Shown here: positions 37,980 through 47,181 of the stretch, in pieces
Layout of the letters: each line of letters starts with the position of its first letter
How positions within the stretch are numbered: position 1 is the stretch's first letter
NCBI RefSeq assembly: GCF_007860075.1
Contig: NZ_SJPP01000003.1
Location: 1 to 64,000 of the forward strand
Origin: Symmachiella macrocystis
GTDB taxonomy: Bacteria > Planctomycetota > Planctomycetia > Planctomycetales > Planctomycetaceae
DNA length: 64,000 nt
Direction: 5' to 3'
Position numbers and translations under genes: made by a program
The notes under the pieces: generated by a model
Told to the model about the DNA's origin: nothing
The model's input: only the letters and a program-made list of their open reading frames with translations
Database searches by the model: none

Positions 37980-40943
37980 ATGCCTTCACCACTAGAAACC
38001 GAATTGCGGCAACAGATTGCTGGCGACGTACTCTTCGACGACGTCAGCCGCGGGCTGTATAGCACCGACGCTAGCATCTATCAAATTCCGCCGATTGGCG
38101 TCGTGTTGCCCAAATCAAAAGCGGACGTTCGCGCCGCCATTCAAATCGCAGCGGCGCATGGCGTGCCGATTTTGCCGCGTGGTGGCGGCACCAGTCTTTC
38201 GGGGCAGACGGTGGCAACGGCGATTGTGATTGATTTTTCCAAGTACATGAATCGCATCCTGGAAATCGATGCTGAGCGGGGTCTGGTGCGGATCGAACCG
38301 GGGGTCGTGTTGGATCAACTCAACGCTGCCCTCAAACCGCACGGCCTGCAATTCGGCCCCGATGTCTCCACCAGCAACCGCGCCGCGTTAGGTGGCATGA
38401 TCGGCAACAATTCCGCCGGATCCCGTTCGGTACGTCACGGCAAAACCATCGACCATGTTCGCGAACTGCACGTGCTACTGGCCGACGGGACCGAACTGCA
38501 ATGCGAACCACTCAGCCCCGACGCGGTTGCTCAGCGACAAGCACTGGAAAACACCGAAGGCGAGATCTATCGCCGGTTGCCGGCGATCGTCGACGCGGTT
38601 CGTGATGAAATCATCGCCCGCTATCCGCGCATCCTCCGCCGCGTGAGTGGATACAACCTCGATGCCTTTGTGCCGGAACTGCAAACCGAGTTACCCATCG
38701 CCGCCACCTCAGCAGAGCTAAATACCCAATGGCCCGATCGCGGGGAGTTCAATCTCGCTAAAATTATTGTCGGCGCAGAAGGGACGTTGGGAACCATCAC
38801 CGAAGCGGTCCTCCATGCCGTGCCACTCCCCAAACAGCGCGGCGTCGCCTGTCTACAGTTTCGCACAATCGATGCGGCGCTCAAATCGGTGACAACGATT
38901 CTAAAGACCGAACCCTCAGCCATCGAAATGCTCGACAAGTACATCATCGAACTGTCGCGCACCAATTTGGAGTACCGCCGCTATTTAGATTTCGTCGAGG
39001 GGACACCCGAGGCGTTGCTGATTGTCGAATACAGCGGCGAGACCTTGGAGTTTGTTCAGAATAAACTTGAGCATCTGGAGCAAATCCTCGTCGGTTGGGA
39101 GGGCCTCGAAAAATACATCCCCGCTGTCGATCCTGCGCAGCGGGACCGAATTTGGAATTGCCGCAAAGCCAGCGCGCCTTTACTCCTAAGTATCCCCGGT
39201 GCCCGCAAACCAATTGCCTTTGTCGAGGACCCGGCCGTCGCTCCCGGACAAGCAGCGGAGTTCGCCCGGCGCTTTCGCCAAATCCTCGACCGTCGTGGTG
39301 TCGCCGGATCGTTTTATGGACATGCGTCCGTCGGATGCCTGCACATCCGCCCCATGCTCGATACAAAAACCGCCGAGGATTTGACCGCACTCAAAGAAAT
39401 TTCCGATGAAGTTGCCGCCCTGATCGGCGAATTTCACGGCTCCATGTCGGGCGAACATGGCGACGGGCTGGCCCGCAGTTACCACAACCGTGACCTGTTC
39501 GGCGAGAAGCTGTACGCGGCCTTTGAAGAGGTCAAACGCCTATTCGATCCCCGTGGCTTGATGAATCCCGGCAAGGTGGTCAGCGATGTCTCACCCGTCG
39601 AAAATCTGCGCTATGGTACGGAGTATCGCGGGCGTGAAATTAAAACGTTTCTCGATTTCAGCACCGAAGCGGCTAGCGCCGGTGCAACGGAAAATGGATT
39701 TCTGGCAGCGACGGAGATGTGCAACGGTTCGGGGGTTTGCCGCAAAACCAACACTGGCACGATGTGCCCTTCGTTCATGGCGACGCGCGACGAAGAACAT
39801 TCCACCCGCGGCCGCGCAAATGCACTGCGACTCGCACTATCGGGACAATTGCCGGACGATGCATTGACGTCACAACGGATGTACGATGTGATGGACCTGT
39901 GCTTGATGTGCAAGGGATGCAAAGCGGAATGCCCGTCCAACGTCGACGTCGCCAAGCTCAAAGTCGAATTCCTCGCTCAATATTACCAAACGCATCGCCC
40001 TTCTCTCGGCACAGTTGTCATGGCCCACACGGGACGCCTGAATCGCATCGGTTCGGCGCTGGCCCCGGTATCAAACTGGTTGGCCCGTCTGCCCGGCGCT
40101 GCCTACCTGACGGAAAAACTGTTCGGCGTCGACCGTCGCCGCCAAATACCCACATTCCAGCACGACCATTTCGGCCGCTGGTTCAGTCGCCACGCGCCGC
40201 ACTCCCGCGCCGGCCAGCGCGGAAAGGTCATCCTCCTCGATGATTGTTTGACCAGCTTTTGCGAGCCAAACATCAATCGCGCCGCTGTGCAACTGTTGGA
40301 ACGCGCGGGGTATACCGTCGAATTGGCGGGATTGCACTGTTGCGGCCGGCCGTATTTCTCCAAGGGCCTCATCGCGCAGGGGAAGTCCATGGTCGAGGAA
40401 AATATTGCGACCTTGGACAAACTCTCGTCCAGCAACGTACCCATTCTCGGTTGCGAGCCGAGTTGCCTGCTGTCGTTGGTCGACGAATATCCCGACCTCG
40501 TTCCCACAGAAGCGGCCCAACGCGTGCGTTCGCGAAGTTTCACGCTCGATGCCTGGTTGGCCGAACGAACGGCAGCGGGAAACTGCGACTTGAAATTTGA
40601 TCCCCTAAACCAATCCGCCCTGTTACACGGCCACTGCCAACAAAAAGCACTCGTCGGCACGTCCGGCACGCTGGACGCTTTGAAACTGATCCCGCAATTG
40701 AACGTGACCGAAGTCAATTCCGGCTGTTGCGGCATGGCGGGTTCGTTCGGCTATGAGCATTTCGACGTGAGCATGGCCATCGGTGAGCGCGTTTTGTTTC
40801 CCGCAGCCAAGGCCCATACCACTGGACCGGTGCTCGCGCCCGGGTTCTCCTGCCGGCACCAACTCGCCGACGGCACAGGCACGCAGGCGTTACACCCCAT
40901 CGAGTTGCTCGCGCAACAATTAACGCCGGATGAGCAATCCTAA
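37980..40943 (+). CDS. FAD/Fe-S 2-hydroxyacid dehydrogenase fusion (GlcD-GlcF-like, YdiJ-like)
   Basis: Large oxidoreductase, 987 residues, oxidising a D-2-hydroxyacid such as D-lactate, glycolate or D-2-hydroxyglutarate. Residues about 35-215 form the FAD-binding PCMH domain (LPRGGGTSLSGQTVATAIVI, GMIGNNSAGSRSVRHGKT). The FAD-linked oxidase C-terminal domain follows (about 250-520; FYGHASVGCLHIRPMLD, MSGEHGDGLARSY). A ferredoxin-type region has CNGSGVCRKTNTGTMCPS and CLMCKGCKAECPS, enough for two 4Fe-4S clusters. The C-terminal part has two CCG-type cysteine blocks (HCCGRPYFSKG with CEPSC, and NSGCCGMAGSFGYE). This matches the single-chain fusions of dehydrogenase and GlcF-like subunits. Electrons probably go to the quinone pool. 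Its stop lies 3 bases from the convergent scpB stop. Confidence 0.92.
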   Translation: MPSPLETELRQQIAGDVLFDDVSRGLYSTDASIYQIPPIGVVLPKSKADVRAAIQIAAAHGVPILPRGGGTSLSGQTVATAIVIDFSKYMNRILEIDAERGLVRIEPGVVLDQLNAALKPHGLQFGPDVSTSNRAALGGMIGNNSAGSRSVRHGKTIDHVRELHVLLADGTELQCEPLSPDAVAQRQALENTEGEIYRRLPAIVDAVRDEIIARYPRILRRVSGYNLDAFVPELQTELPIAATSAELNTQWPDRGEFNLAKIIVGAEGTLGTITEAVLHAVPLPKQRGVACLQFRTIDAALKSVTTILKTEPSAIEMLDKYIIELSRTNLEYRRYLDFVEGTPEALLIVEYSGETLEFVQNKLEHLEQILVGWEGLEKYIPAVDPAQRDRIWNCRKASAPLLLSIPGARKPIAFVEDPAVAPGQAAEFARRFRQILDRRGVAGSFYGHASVGCLHIRPMLDTKTAEDLTALKEISDEVAALIGEFHGSMSGEHGDGLARSYHNRDLFGEKLYAAFEEVKRLFDPRGLMNPGKVVSDVSPVENLRYGTEYRGREIKTFLDFSTEAASAGATENGFLAATEMCNGSGVCRKTNTGTMCPSFMATRDEEHSTRGRANALRLALSGQLPDDALTSQRMYDVMDLCLMCKGCKAECPSNVDVAKLKVEFLAQYYQTHRPSLGTVVMAHTGRLNRIGSALAPVSNWLARLPGAAYLTEKLFGVDRRRQIPTFQHDHFGRWFSRHAPHSRAGQRGKVILLDDCLTSFCEPNINRAAVQLLERAGYTVELAGLHCCGRPYFSKGLIAQGKSMVEENIATLDKLSSSNVPILGCEPSCLLSLVDEYPDLVPTEAAQRVRSRSFTLDAWLAERTAAGNCDLKFDPLNQSALLHGHCQQKALVGTSGTLDALKLIPQLNVTEVNSGCCGMAGSFGYEHFDVSMAIGERVLFPAAKAHTTGPVLAPGFSCRHQLADGTGTQALHPIELLAQQLTPDEQS

Positions 40944-40946
40944 GCG

Positions 40947-41762
40947 TCACTTTTTATCCAGCACATCCGCCATCGGCAATTCGTCGAGGCTGCCGATGCC
41001 GAAGACCGACAGGAAGCGCGGCGTGGTCTGATAGGTGACCACTTTGGGATTTTCTTCGTCGCGGTGAATCGCAATCAATTGACGGCGAACTAATTGGCTC
41101 AACAGGCTGCCAGCGTTGTTACGACCGGTCGCTTCGGCATCCTCACGAGTGATTGGTTGTTGATAGGCAACCAATGCTAAAATCCCCAGTGCATCCTGTG
41201 ATAGTTTTACTTCCCGCGGACCAATGCCAAAGACACGATTGCGGACCCGCGCAAAGGACTCGCGCAGTGCGAGACTGTATCCCCCTTCCCCCAACCGAAT
41301 TTCGTAGGGACGGTTTTCCGCCGCGTAAGTCTGATTTATCTCATCCGCGAGGCTCTGCACCGCACTACTATCGAAGCTGTCTCCCAATAGCCCGGCGAGT
41401 TTTTTTGACGAGAGCGGTTTGCCTCCGACAAACAAAGCCGCTTCCAAAATCTGCGGCGGAGTAAAACGGGGGGGCTGACTCGCCTGTTCGTCCTCTTCTT
41501 CCGCGGATGACGACTCTGCCTCACTCGCACCGGCGGCGATCGCCTCCTCGCCGAGAGAGGTGTCCGACTCCCCTTCCCGCTCCACTGTTGCTTCTGCCAC
41601 GGCCTTGGGAACTTCAATCCCCCAATCGGCATCATCCATCGCTTCAACAGCGCGGAGGTACTGGGCGTCAATTTCCTCTGCGGAAATATCCAGTTCGTCA
41701 GAGAACTCGTCGGCTGGGGGATTGTCCATTTGACTCACGGCTGGGGGCCACTCCATTGGCAT
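40947..41762 (-). CDS. scpB: Segregation and condensation protein B
   Basis: Subunit of the SMC-ScpAB complex that compacts and segregates the chromosome. The ScpB domain occupies about residues 95-260: PPQILEAALFVGGKPLSSKKL, SLADEINQTYAAENRPYEI, the hallmark LSQDALGILALVAYQQPITR, SLLSQLVRRQLIAIHRDEENP, and TTPRFLSVFGIGSLDELP. An N-terminal acidic extension of about 90 residues (Glu/Ala/Ser-rich) is not part of the core family. The start ATG is at 41762. scpA is not in the window. It overlaps nothing and is convergent with the FAD/Fe-S dehydrogenase gene, which ends 3 bases away. Confidence 0.9.
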   Translation of the reverse strand: MPMEWPPAVSQMDNPPADEFSDELDISAEEIDAQYLRAVEAMDDADWGIEVPKAVAEATVEREGESDTSLGEEAIAAGASEAESSSAEEEDEQASQPPRFTPPQILEAALFVGGKPLSSKKLAGLLGDSFDSSAVQSLADEINQTYAAENRPYEIRLGEGGYSLALRESFARVRNRVFGIGPREVKLSQDALGILALVAYQQPITREDAEATGRNNAGSLLSQLVRRQLIAIHRDEENPKVVTYQTTPRFLSVFGIGSLDELPMADVLDKK

Positions 41763-41890
41763 CACACGGACCCATTTCCGCGTGCTGTGCAGGGGATTTT
41801 ACCGCAAGAAGGCGAATCGCCTCAATAGCGACTCAACCGGGCGCATTTGCGTTTCACGCGAGAAATCGGCCGGAACCACCGGTTTTCGCC

Positions 41891-42304
41891 TCAAAGCCCA
41901 GCAAAAGCCCGAGACTCGTGCTGTCTAAGCTGCCATGCACGACGCAGAGCAACATCCCCGTCAGCCTTGCCCTTTTGTAATTTTGCGATCTTCTCACGAC
42001 AACGGCGGCAATTTTCTAAGTGTAGCCGGACATGCTCCGTCTCAGCAGGGCCGAGCTTTCCAGAGACATATTTGTCCGCCATCGACTCGACATCGTGGCA
42101 CGCTAGGTCCGCCATCTCAGGCGATTGCATTTTGTTGATGGCAAAATTCCCGACCAAGAGCAGCACAATCACAGCTGAGGCGGTTCCGCCGATCACCATT
42201 GACTGCCGCGTACGGCGTTTTCCACGCAGTCCAACTACGAGCCGTCCCATCTCACCTTGCGGGCAGGCTTGCCACTCGTTCGCGTTGGACTGATTCTCGC
42301 TCAT
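41891..42304 (-). CDS. Membrane protein with C-terminal zinc-finger (anti-sigma-like) motif
   Basis: Protein of 137 residues with one membrane helix near residues 37-55 (MVIGGTASAVIVLLLVGNFAI). A C-terminal zf-HC2-like motif follows: CHDVESMADKYVSGKLG ... HLENCRRCREKIAKLQ, with the characteristic His-x3-Cys-x2-Cys. In classical anti-sigma factors the zinc finger precedes the membrane helix; here it follows, so the topology is inverted or the finger is used differently. No sigma factor gene adjoins it. It is followed by scpB and preceded by dnaA on the same strand. An anti-sigma role is inference; a metal- or protein-binding scaffold is equally possible. Confidence 0.7.
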   Translation of the reverse strand: MSENQSNANEWQACPQGEMGRLVVGLRGKRRTRQSMVIGGTASAVIVLLLVGNFAINKMQSPEMADLACHDVESMADKYVSGKLGPAETEHVRLHLENCRRCREKIAKLQKGKADGDVALRRAWQLRQHESRAFAGL

Positions 42305-42547
42305 GGAATTGCTTTTGTACTGCTGAGTCGGCTCAAATAATTCTGTTCAAACGACAAATTGCTATGATTTCGACGAGGGCAGTCTTACAAAAACCCGCCC
42401 ATCACAGAAACCGAGCATAAGTATCATCGGCCATCCCGAAACTTCGATCTGTATGATACACCACATTGCCTCAATGTGATGTCCAAATTGGCGTCGTCTG
42501 TAAGGATTTTCGCACGGCTGCGCGGCACGATCAATAGCCCGGCAAAG

Positions 42548-43978
42548 TCAACTAACGCGCAATTGTTGCTCTAAAGTGTCCAGAATATCCTGCACCCGCC
42601 AGTTCTGCGCGGCGACTTGAATGGTCGCTGAACCAGTGACCAACGCATCCACCCGTTTTTCCGCCGATATCACCGTGCTGTGGTTGCGTCCTCCGAAGTA
42701 CCCCCCAATCTCGCTATACGCCGCGTGAGTATGCTTTCGCGCCAGGTACATCGCCAACATGCGCGGTTGGCTGACTGTCCGCCCACGTTTCGAAGATTTG
42801 AGACAAGCCGCTTCAATCCCAAACAAATTACAGACCGCCTCTTCCACATCCGCCATACGGATCACCCGAATGCAATCACGCTCCAAATCGGCTAGTACCT
42901 GTTGGGCGGTTCCCAATCGCACTCGTTTGCCGGTCATGCAGTAATAGGTTTGCAGGCAATTCAATGCTCCTTCGAGTTCGCGGACGTTGTTGCGAAATCG
43001 ATCCGCCACAAAATTCAATGCTTCATCCGAAAACTGCCCTGACAACCGCCGTGCTTTTTTAAACACGATTTCCTTACGTGTCTCGGCATCGGGCGCCTCC
43101 ATACGGCACACCATCCCGGACAGAAATCGTGTTTTCAATTCGTCGCTGAGCTTAGTGGATAACCGCGGATGTTTATTGCCGGTCAGCACAACTTGCCGGC
43201 CGTGGCTGACAAGTTGTTTGAACGTGTGCAAAAACTCCTCTTGGATGACCCGTTTGCCTTCAAAGAAATCAACGTCATCCACCAACAGAATATCCACCGA
43301 GCGAAAGCGTTGGCGAAAACTCGGTAGCGTGTGGTTGCGGAGTGCCTCGGTGAAATAATTCGCAAATGCCTCGGACGTGAGGTAAACGACTTGCAGTTCC
43401 CGATTTTCACGGCGCAAGCGGCGGTAGATCCCCTCCAACAAATGCGTCTTGCCGGTTCCCACGGGTCCGTGGAATAACAGCGGATTGAAATTGGCATCGG
43501 CCGAATCACAAATCTGATGTGCGGCGGTCAGGGCCAATTCGTTGCAGGGACCTTTAACGAAATCACTCAGATCGGAAAACCGTCGACCGCGTCGGCGTTC
43601 CGTCGGAGACTTCGTTTTCGGTTCGCGCTTCGGCTTGGGCGTCGAGGGCTGTTCGCCGTCGACGTCGTTGCTGCCGCCGCTATTTTGGATTAGGGCGCCG
43701 GCGACATCCGGATCGACTTCGAACCGAACCCGCACGGAGGGGCCCAACACCGATTGGGCGGCTTGCCGTACGGTGGATCGATATTTCTTTTGAAACCAGT
43801 CCGCTAAAAATGGACTGGCCACGCCGATCGTGATTTCATCGTCCTGGACCGTCAGCGACGTCTTGTCGGAGAACCATTGCTGATAGGCATGGTCGCCGAC
43901 GGCTGTCGCCAACGCGCGCAGAATTTGCTCTTCGGCCGATGTGAACATCGGCGCGAACGCGATCGTATCGGGCTGCAT
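42548..43978 (-). CDS. dnaA: Chromosomal replication initiator DnaA
   Basis: AAA+ initiator protein, 476 residues from the ATG at 43978, which follows GGGGGTAG. Domain I (about 12-85) includes ILRALATAVGDHAYQQWFSD and IGVASPFLADWFQKKY. A short charged linker (SPTERRRGRRFSDLSDFV) leads into the AAA+ domain with Walker A GPVGTGKTHLLEGIYRRL, Walker B ILLVDDVDFFEGK and sensor motif VVLTGNKHPRLSTKL. The C-terminal DNA-binding domain carries the DnaA signature RMLAMYLARKHTHAAYSEIGG followed by FGGRNHSTVISAEKRV. No cluster of 9-base DnaA boxes is visible around it, and dnaN or rpmH are not adjacent, so the origin is probably elsewhere. Confidence 0.95.
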   Translation of the reverse strand: MQPDTIAFAPMFTSAEEQILRALATAVGDHAYQQWFSDKTSLTVQDDEITIGVASPFLADWFQKKYRSTVRQAAQSVLGPSVRVRFEVDPDVAGALIQNSGGSNDVDGEQPSTPKPKREPKTKSPTERRRGRRFSDLSDFVKGPCNELALTAAHQICDSADANFNPLLFHGPVGTGKTHLLEGIYRRLRRENRELQVVYLTSEAFANYFTEALRNHTLPSFRQRFRSVDILLVDDVDFFEGKRVIQEEFLHTFKQLVSHGRQVVLTGNKHPRLSTKLSDELKTRFLSGMVCRMEAPDAETRKEIVFKKARRLSGQFSDEALNFVADRFRNNVRELEGALNCLQTYYCMTGKRVRLGTAQQVLADLERDCIRVIRMADVEEAVCNLFGIEAACLKSSKRGRTVSQPRMLAMYLARKHTHAAYSEIGGYFGGRNHSTVISAEKRVDALVTGSATIQVAAQNWRVQDILDTLEQQLRVS

Positions 43979-44345
43979 CGTGCTACCCCCAAACGCGCAC
44001 GTACTGCGATCCTCGCCTCCTTGGGAGGTTCTAAACGACGGCATCCGTTGCCAGAGCCTCTATCGTGTTGCGATAGGAGCGCAGTGTTGCTGCTGGATGT
44101 GAAGACTGTCACGACGAATCATGCACCATTCGATTCGCCGTCACGCTTATGGAAACTTACTCGGTGAAACGATCCTATCCGGACGGGCGCCGCTGTCAAA
44201 CCAAAAAGCGAATCTTCTCAAGTCGATTTCGAATATGACTACGAAAAGGCGGAAACTCCCGTTCATTTTTCGGGACCGACGCAGTCAAAAAAACATGGCC
44301 CGCTAACAGCCGTGTGAAGAACCTGTCGACTATTTGCCGCGCAAC
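43979..44345. promoter_or_regulatory. 367-base region upstream of dnaA
   Basis: Holds the presumed dnaA promoter and the 3' flank of nothing else on the plus strand. A short hairpin CTATCG (44060-44065)/CGATAG (44071-44076) with a 5-base loop is present. I found no TTATCCACA-like boxes, so I do not call it an origin. Confidence 0.4.
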
Positions 44346-45245
44346 TCAGGGCCGCATATGTAGGTGCAGCGCACGCGTTGCCAATGCCGAAAAACCCAAC
44401 CGCTCGTAAGTTGCGGACGCATACCGGTTTCGGCTATCAACCGCCAAAAAGACTGTGTCCGCATCACTGCGCGGCAGCTTGGGTAACGCATCCAACAGCA
44501 TCCGCCAGCCGAGTCCCTGCCCTCGGTAGGACGGTCCCACGCCCATATATACCAGTTCCCAAGCCCGTTGATCGGGATGTTCCGACAGCAACAAAACCCC
44601 CGCGTCGACGTTATCGATGCAATACAATCGCCAAGTCTCAGCCGCAAAGCGTCCCGCTGCTCGGTGCGACGCGAGTGCTTGCTCCGCTGTCCGTATGCCG
44701 TCCAGTTCGGGACAGTCCAACGTCGCCCGATAGGATTGCTCCAAGAGCGCCACAAACCGATCGTGCGTCCCCGTGCTGTAGACAACCGACTCCAGCGGCG
44801 GACGCGTCTCCTGCGGCCAACTGTGATCCAAATTGCGCTCCATAAACAACAGATCGGTCAAATACACGATGCCGTTGCGCGTGAGAAGTTTCCGCCCCGA
44901 CAGGTCCTCCGGCTCTAAAATGGACTGTATGATCGTGACACCGGCTGCCTCCAAATGCCGGACGGCCGCAGCGACGAGCGCGTCGGCCATTTCGTCATCC
45001 CCATTCGCAACTTCGGGGGGCCAGACCGATGCCGTTTGCCCCGGTTGAATGACCGTAAGGATCGCGCCGACCGGTTCTTCGCTACGGTAGCCGATCAGCA
45101 GATCGTCCAGGATCAACTCACCATGTGCGGCAGAGGCCAAGGCATTTGCGACGCGTAGCTGTCGATCCGCTACCGGTACCTGCTGCATCAGCAATCGTAC
45201 GGCGGTCTCAACGTCTGGGCCGACGGCGGGGCGGATGGTAATCAT
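44346..45245 (-). CDS. GNAT-family acetyltransferase
   Basis: Protein of 299 residues with a clear C-terminal GNAT domain: VDAGVLLLSEHPDQRAWELV, then the acetyl-CoA loop YMGVGPSYRGQGLGWRMLLD (R-G-x-G-x-G type) and SRNRYASATYERLGFSAL. The N-terminal half (ITIRPAVGPDVETAVRLLMQ, HGELILDDLLIGYRSEEPVG, AAVRHLEAAGVTIIQS) also has the order of GNAT strands and helices, so the protein may hold two tandem GNAT domains, as in mycothiol synthase-like proteins. The substrate is unknown. The ATG at 45245 follows GGGGGGAGAG. It lies about 290 bases downstream of the zinc-ribbon gene on the same strand. Confidence 0.85.
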   Translation of the reverse strand: MITIRPAVGPDVETAVRLLMQQVPVADRQLRVANALASAAHGELILDDLLIGYRSEEPVGAILTVIQPGQTASVWPPEVANGDDEMADALVAAAVRHLEAAGVTIIQSILEPEDLSGRKLLTRNGIVYLTDLLFMERNLDHSWPQETRPPLESVVYSTGTHDRFVALLEQSYRATLDCPELDGIRTAEQALASHRAAGRFAAETWRLYCIDNVDAGVLLLSEHPDQRAWELVYMGVGPSYRGQGLGWRMLLDALPKLPRSDADTVFLAVDSRNRYASATYERLGFSALATRALHLHMRP

Positions 45246-45538
45246 ACTCTCCCCCCCTGAAGGCAGGTGATGCCTACGGCGATGGCTGGGCTATCCAAAT
45301 GAAATAGATGTACGCGCATACTCAATGCACAATCGCGCAAGATCTGGGGAGAAGGGGAAGCTACGATGCCGCAGATCGCCCCATTGCGCAACGCAGCTTG
45401 GAAAATCCACAACGTCCCCGCAACCAAAGCAATCAGGAATGACCGGCCACGAATCGAGTCGAGAAGCCGGTTGCTTGCAGAATACGGCGCTCAGGTCTGG
45501 ATTTCAATCGCAGTCGTTGCGCCGTCGGCACACGCGGC

Positions 45539-45763
45539 TTACATGCGGCAGCAGCCAGGACTGCAGGGGGGAGCATCGCTCGGGGGACAAGCGTTGGAGA
45601 TCGGCAAACCACCCGCAGTGCGGGTGGCGTGTGCCGCTGGAGCGCTGAGCAACTTCTCCAACTTGCCAGCACCACAATCAGGGCATTTTACCTGTTCGCC
45701 GTTTCTCACAAGGAGTTCAAACTCATGCTGACAGGCCGAGCAGGCGTACTCAAATATCGGCAT
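45539..45763 (-). CDS. FmdB-like zinc ribbon protein
   Basis: Small protein of 74 residues starting MPIFEYACSACQHEFELLV, with a second knuckle CPDCGAGKLEKLL. The two Cys-x2-Cys pairs form a zinc ribbon typical of the FmdB/Zinc_ribbon_8 family. The C-terminal half is Ala/Pro/Cys-rich and not conserved. Its function is unknown, though it was named for regulation of formamidase in one bacterium. It lies 20 bases after the anti-sigma gene and is probably in the same transcript as the sigma and anti-sigma genes. Confidence 0.85.
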   Translation of the reverse strand: MPIFEYACSACQHEFELLVRNGEQVKCPDCGAGKLEKLLSAPAAHATRTAGGLPISNACPPSDAPPCSPGCCRM

Positions 45764-45783
45764 GGCAAAAAAACGCCTTCGGT

Positions 45784-46338
45784 TTAAAGTTCGTTCAGCG
45801 GTTCGAAATAAGGTCCGCGCTGAAACTGCTGTTGTGGCGGTGATTGAAAATTAAGGGAACCTCCCACGCCGAGCATATTGGATTCGGCACCAGTCCCACC
45901 GCGGTGCATGTGGCGAAAATCACCGAACTGCGACGCATTGGCAGCTGGGGTCGGATGAGACCCAAAACTCGAATCGACAAACGAGACAGGTTCGCTTTGG
46001 CCATCGATCATGGGGGTTGAACCCACAAAAATCAAGAGCGCCACGCAAGCTGCCGCCAACGTGGCTGTCGGCAGCCAACTCGGAAAGCCGCGCTGCGTCT
46101 GCAAAACGGTGGCCGGAGAAATCTGGGCACGCAACCGTGGCCACAGGGATTCCCCGCGAATCTCAGTGGGAGTTTCGCTCACGACACGCATGATCGTCCG
46201 ACTGTCGGTGAGATCCTGTAATGCCTCACGGCAAACGGGACACTGAGCGATATGTCTACGGGCGGCGACCGCCTCGTTGACTTCCAATTCATCGCCGACC
46301 AGCAGGGCCAACTTATGTTGAAAATCATGACAACTCAT
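45784..46338 (-). CDS. Membrane-bound zinc-finger anti-sigma factor
   Basis: Anti-sigma factor of 184 residues. The N-terminal zinc-binding domain starts MSCHDFQHKLALLVGDELEV and has the His-x3-Cys-x2-Cys pattern in RRHIAQCPVCREAL. A membrane helix follows near residues 88-108 (WLPTATLAAACVALLIFVG). The C-terminal extracytoplasmic region of about 75 residues (FVDSSFGSHPTPAANA ... QQFQRGPYFEPL) is probably where a signal or protease acts. The start ATG overlaps the sigma gene by 14 bases (46325-46338), so the pair is translationally coupled. It should hold the partner sigma factor inactive at the membrane. Confidence 0.9.
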   Translation of the reverse strand: MSCHDFQHKLALLVGDELEVNEAVAARRHIAQCPVCREALQDLTDSRTIMRVVSETPTEIRGESLWPRLRAQISPATVLQTQRGFPSWLPTATLAAACVALLIFVGSTPMIDGQSEPVSFVDSSFGSHPTPAANASQFGDFRHMHRGGTGAESNMLGVGGSLNFQSPPQQQFQRGPYFEPLNEL

Positions 46339-46984
46339 CGGTGAATTCCTCGCCCCCTAAAAAGGTATCGACAACGTCTTGATCCAAATTCCGCTTTTCC
46401 CAGAGCTTTTGAAAACGCGTCCGGGCTTCCGCCAATCGCCAACGAATCGTGGCTTCCTTGCGGTTTTCAATCGCGGCAATTTCCGAAGTAGAGAAGTTCT
46501 CCAAATCCCGTAAAACCAGTACCTTGCGGTATTTCTCCGGAATCTGCTCTAAAACGTGCTGCACCTCCTGCCGCAGGTCAATCTCCTGACGCGGGTCGTC
46601 GGTCGATGGATCGGGTGACTTTTCCGAAGCACTTTCAGAAAAAAGCGACGTCCAACCGCGACGTTTTCTGCGTCGCAAATAATCCAATGCCAAATTCACG
46701 CCGATGCGAAACAACCAGGGACCAAATCGCCGCGAGGGATCAAACTGATCCAATCGTTCAAAGGCACGGAGAAACGTTTCCTGAGCCAAGTCACGTGATA
46801 GCTCCGTGTCATGCACGAACCGCAGAATCACGCCAATCAGCCGCCGTTCGTAGCGTGTCACCAGCCCGCCGTAAGCATCCTTGTCGCCACGGCGCACATC
46901 TTCCACCAAACGGGCGTCACTGAGCGTAACCCCGGATTCCTCAAGATCGGTTGTGCCGGCCTCGTTTTTTGACATTAAAATCAT
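46325..46984 (-). CDS. ECF-type RNA polymerase sigma factor
   Basis: Alternative sigma factor of 219 residues. Region 2 includes VTRYERRLIGVILRFVHDTE, LAQETFLRAFERLDQFDPSR and FGPWLFRIGVNLALDYLRRR. Region 4 has EQIPEKYRKVLVLRDLENFS, then SEIAAIENRKEATIRWRLAE, the helix-turn-helix for the -35 element. A charged linker of about 40 residues separates them. The ATG at 46984 is chosen because AAGGGAA lies close upstream; the ATG at 46975 is an alternative. The downstream anti-sigma gene overlaps it by 14 bases, so this is a self-contained signalling unit. Its own promoter and regulon cannot be read from the sequence. Confidence 0.94.
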   Translation of the reverse strand: MILMSKNEAGTTDLEESGVTLSDARLVEDVRRGDKDAYGGLVTRYERRLIGVILRFVHDTELSRDLAQETFLRAFERLDQFDPSRRFGPWLFRIGVNLALDYLRRRKRRGWTSLFSESASEKSPDPSTDDPRQEIDLRQEVQHVLEQIPEKYRKVLVLRDLENFSTSEIAAIENRKEATIRWRLAEARTRFQKLWEKRNLDQDVVDTFLGGEEFTDELS

Positions 46985-47181
46985 AAGCAATTCCCTTCAC
47001 GCCGTTCGTCGTTAACTACGTGCGTGAAGACATTGCTGTTGGAAAGTAATGGCGAACTCTTGTGTCGCCAAGTCGGCCCCTGCCGACAGGAGCCATAACC
47101 CCATTCATGGAAACAGGTTGCGAAACCAACCCCAAGGCAGGTCGATTCAGATTCATGACCTCCCAATTCCAATTTAATTCG

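Noticed and set aside
43979-44345. Replication origin next to dnaA
   Set aside because: No cluster of DnaA boxes or AT-rich unwinding region could be read.
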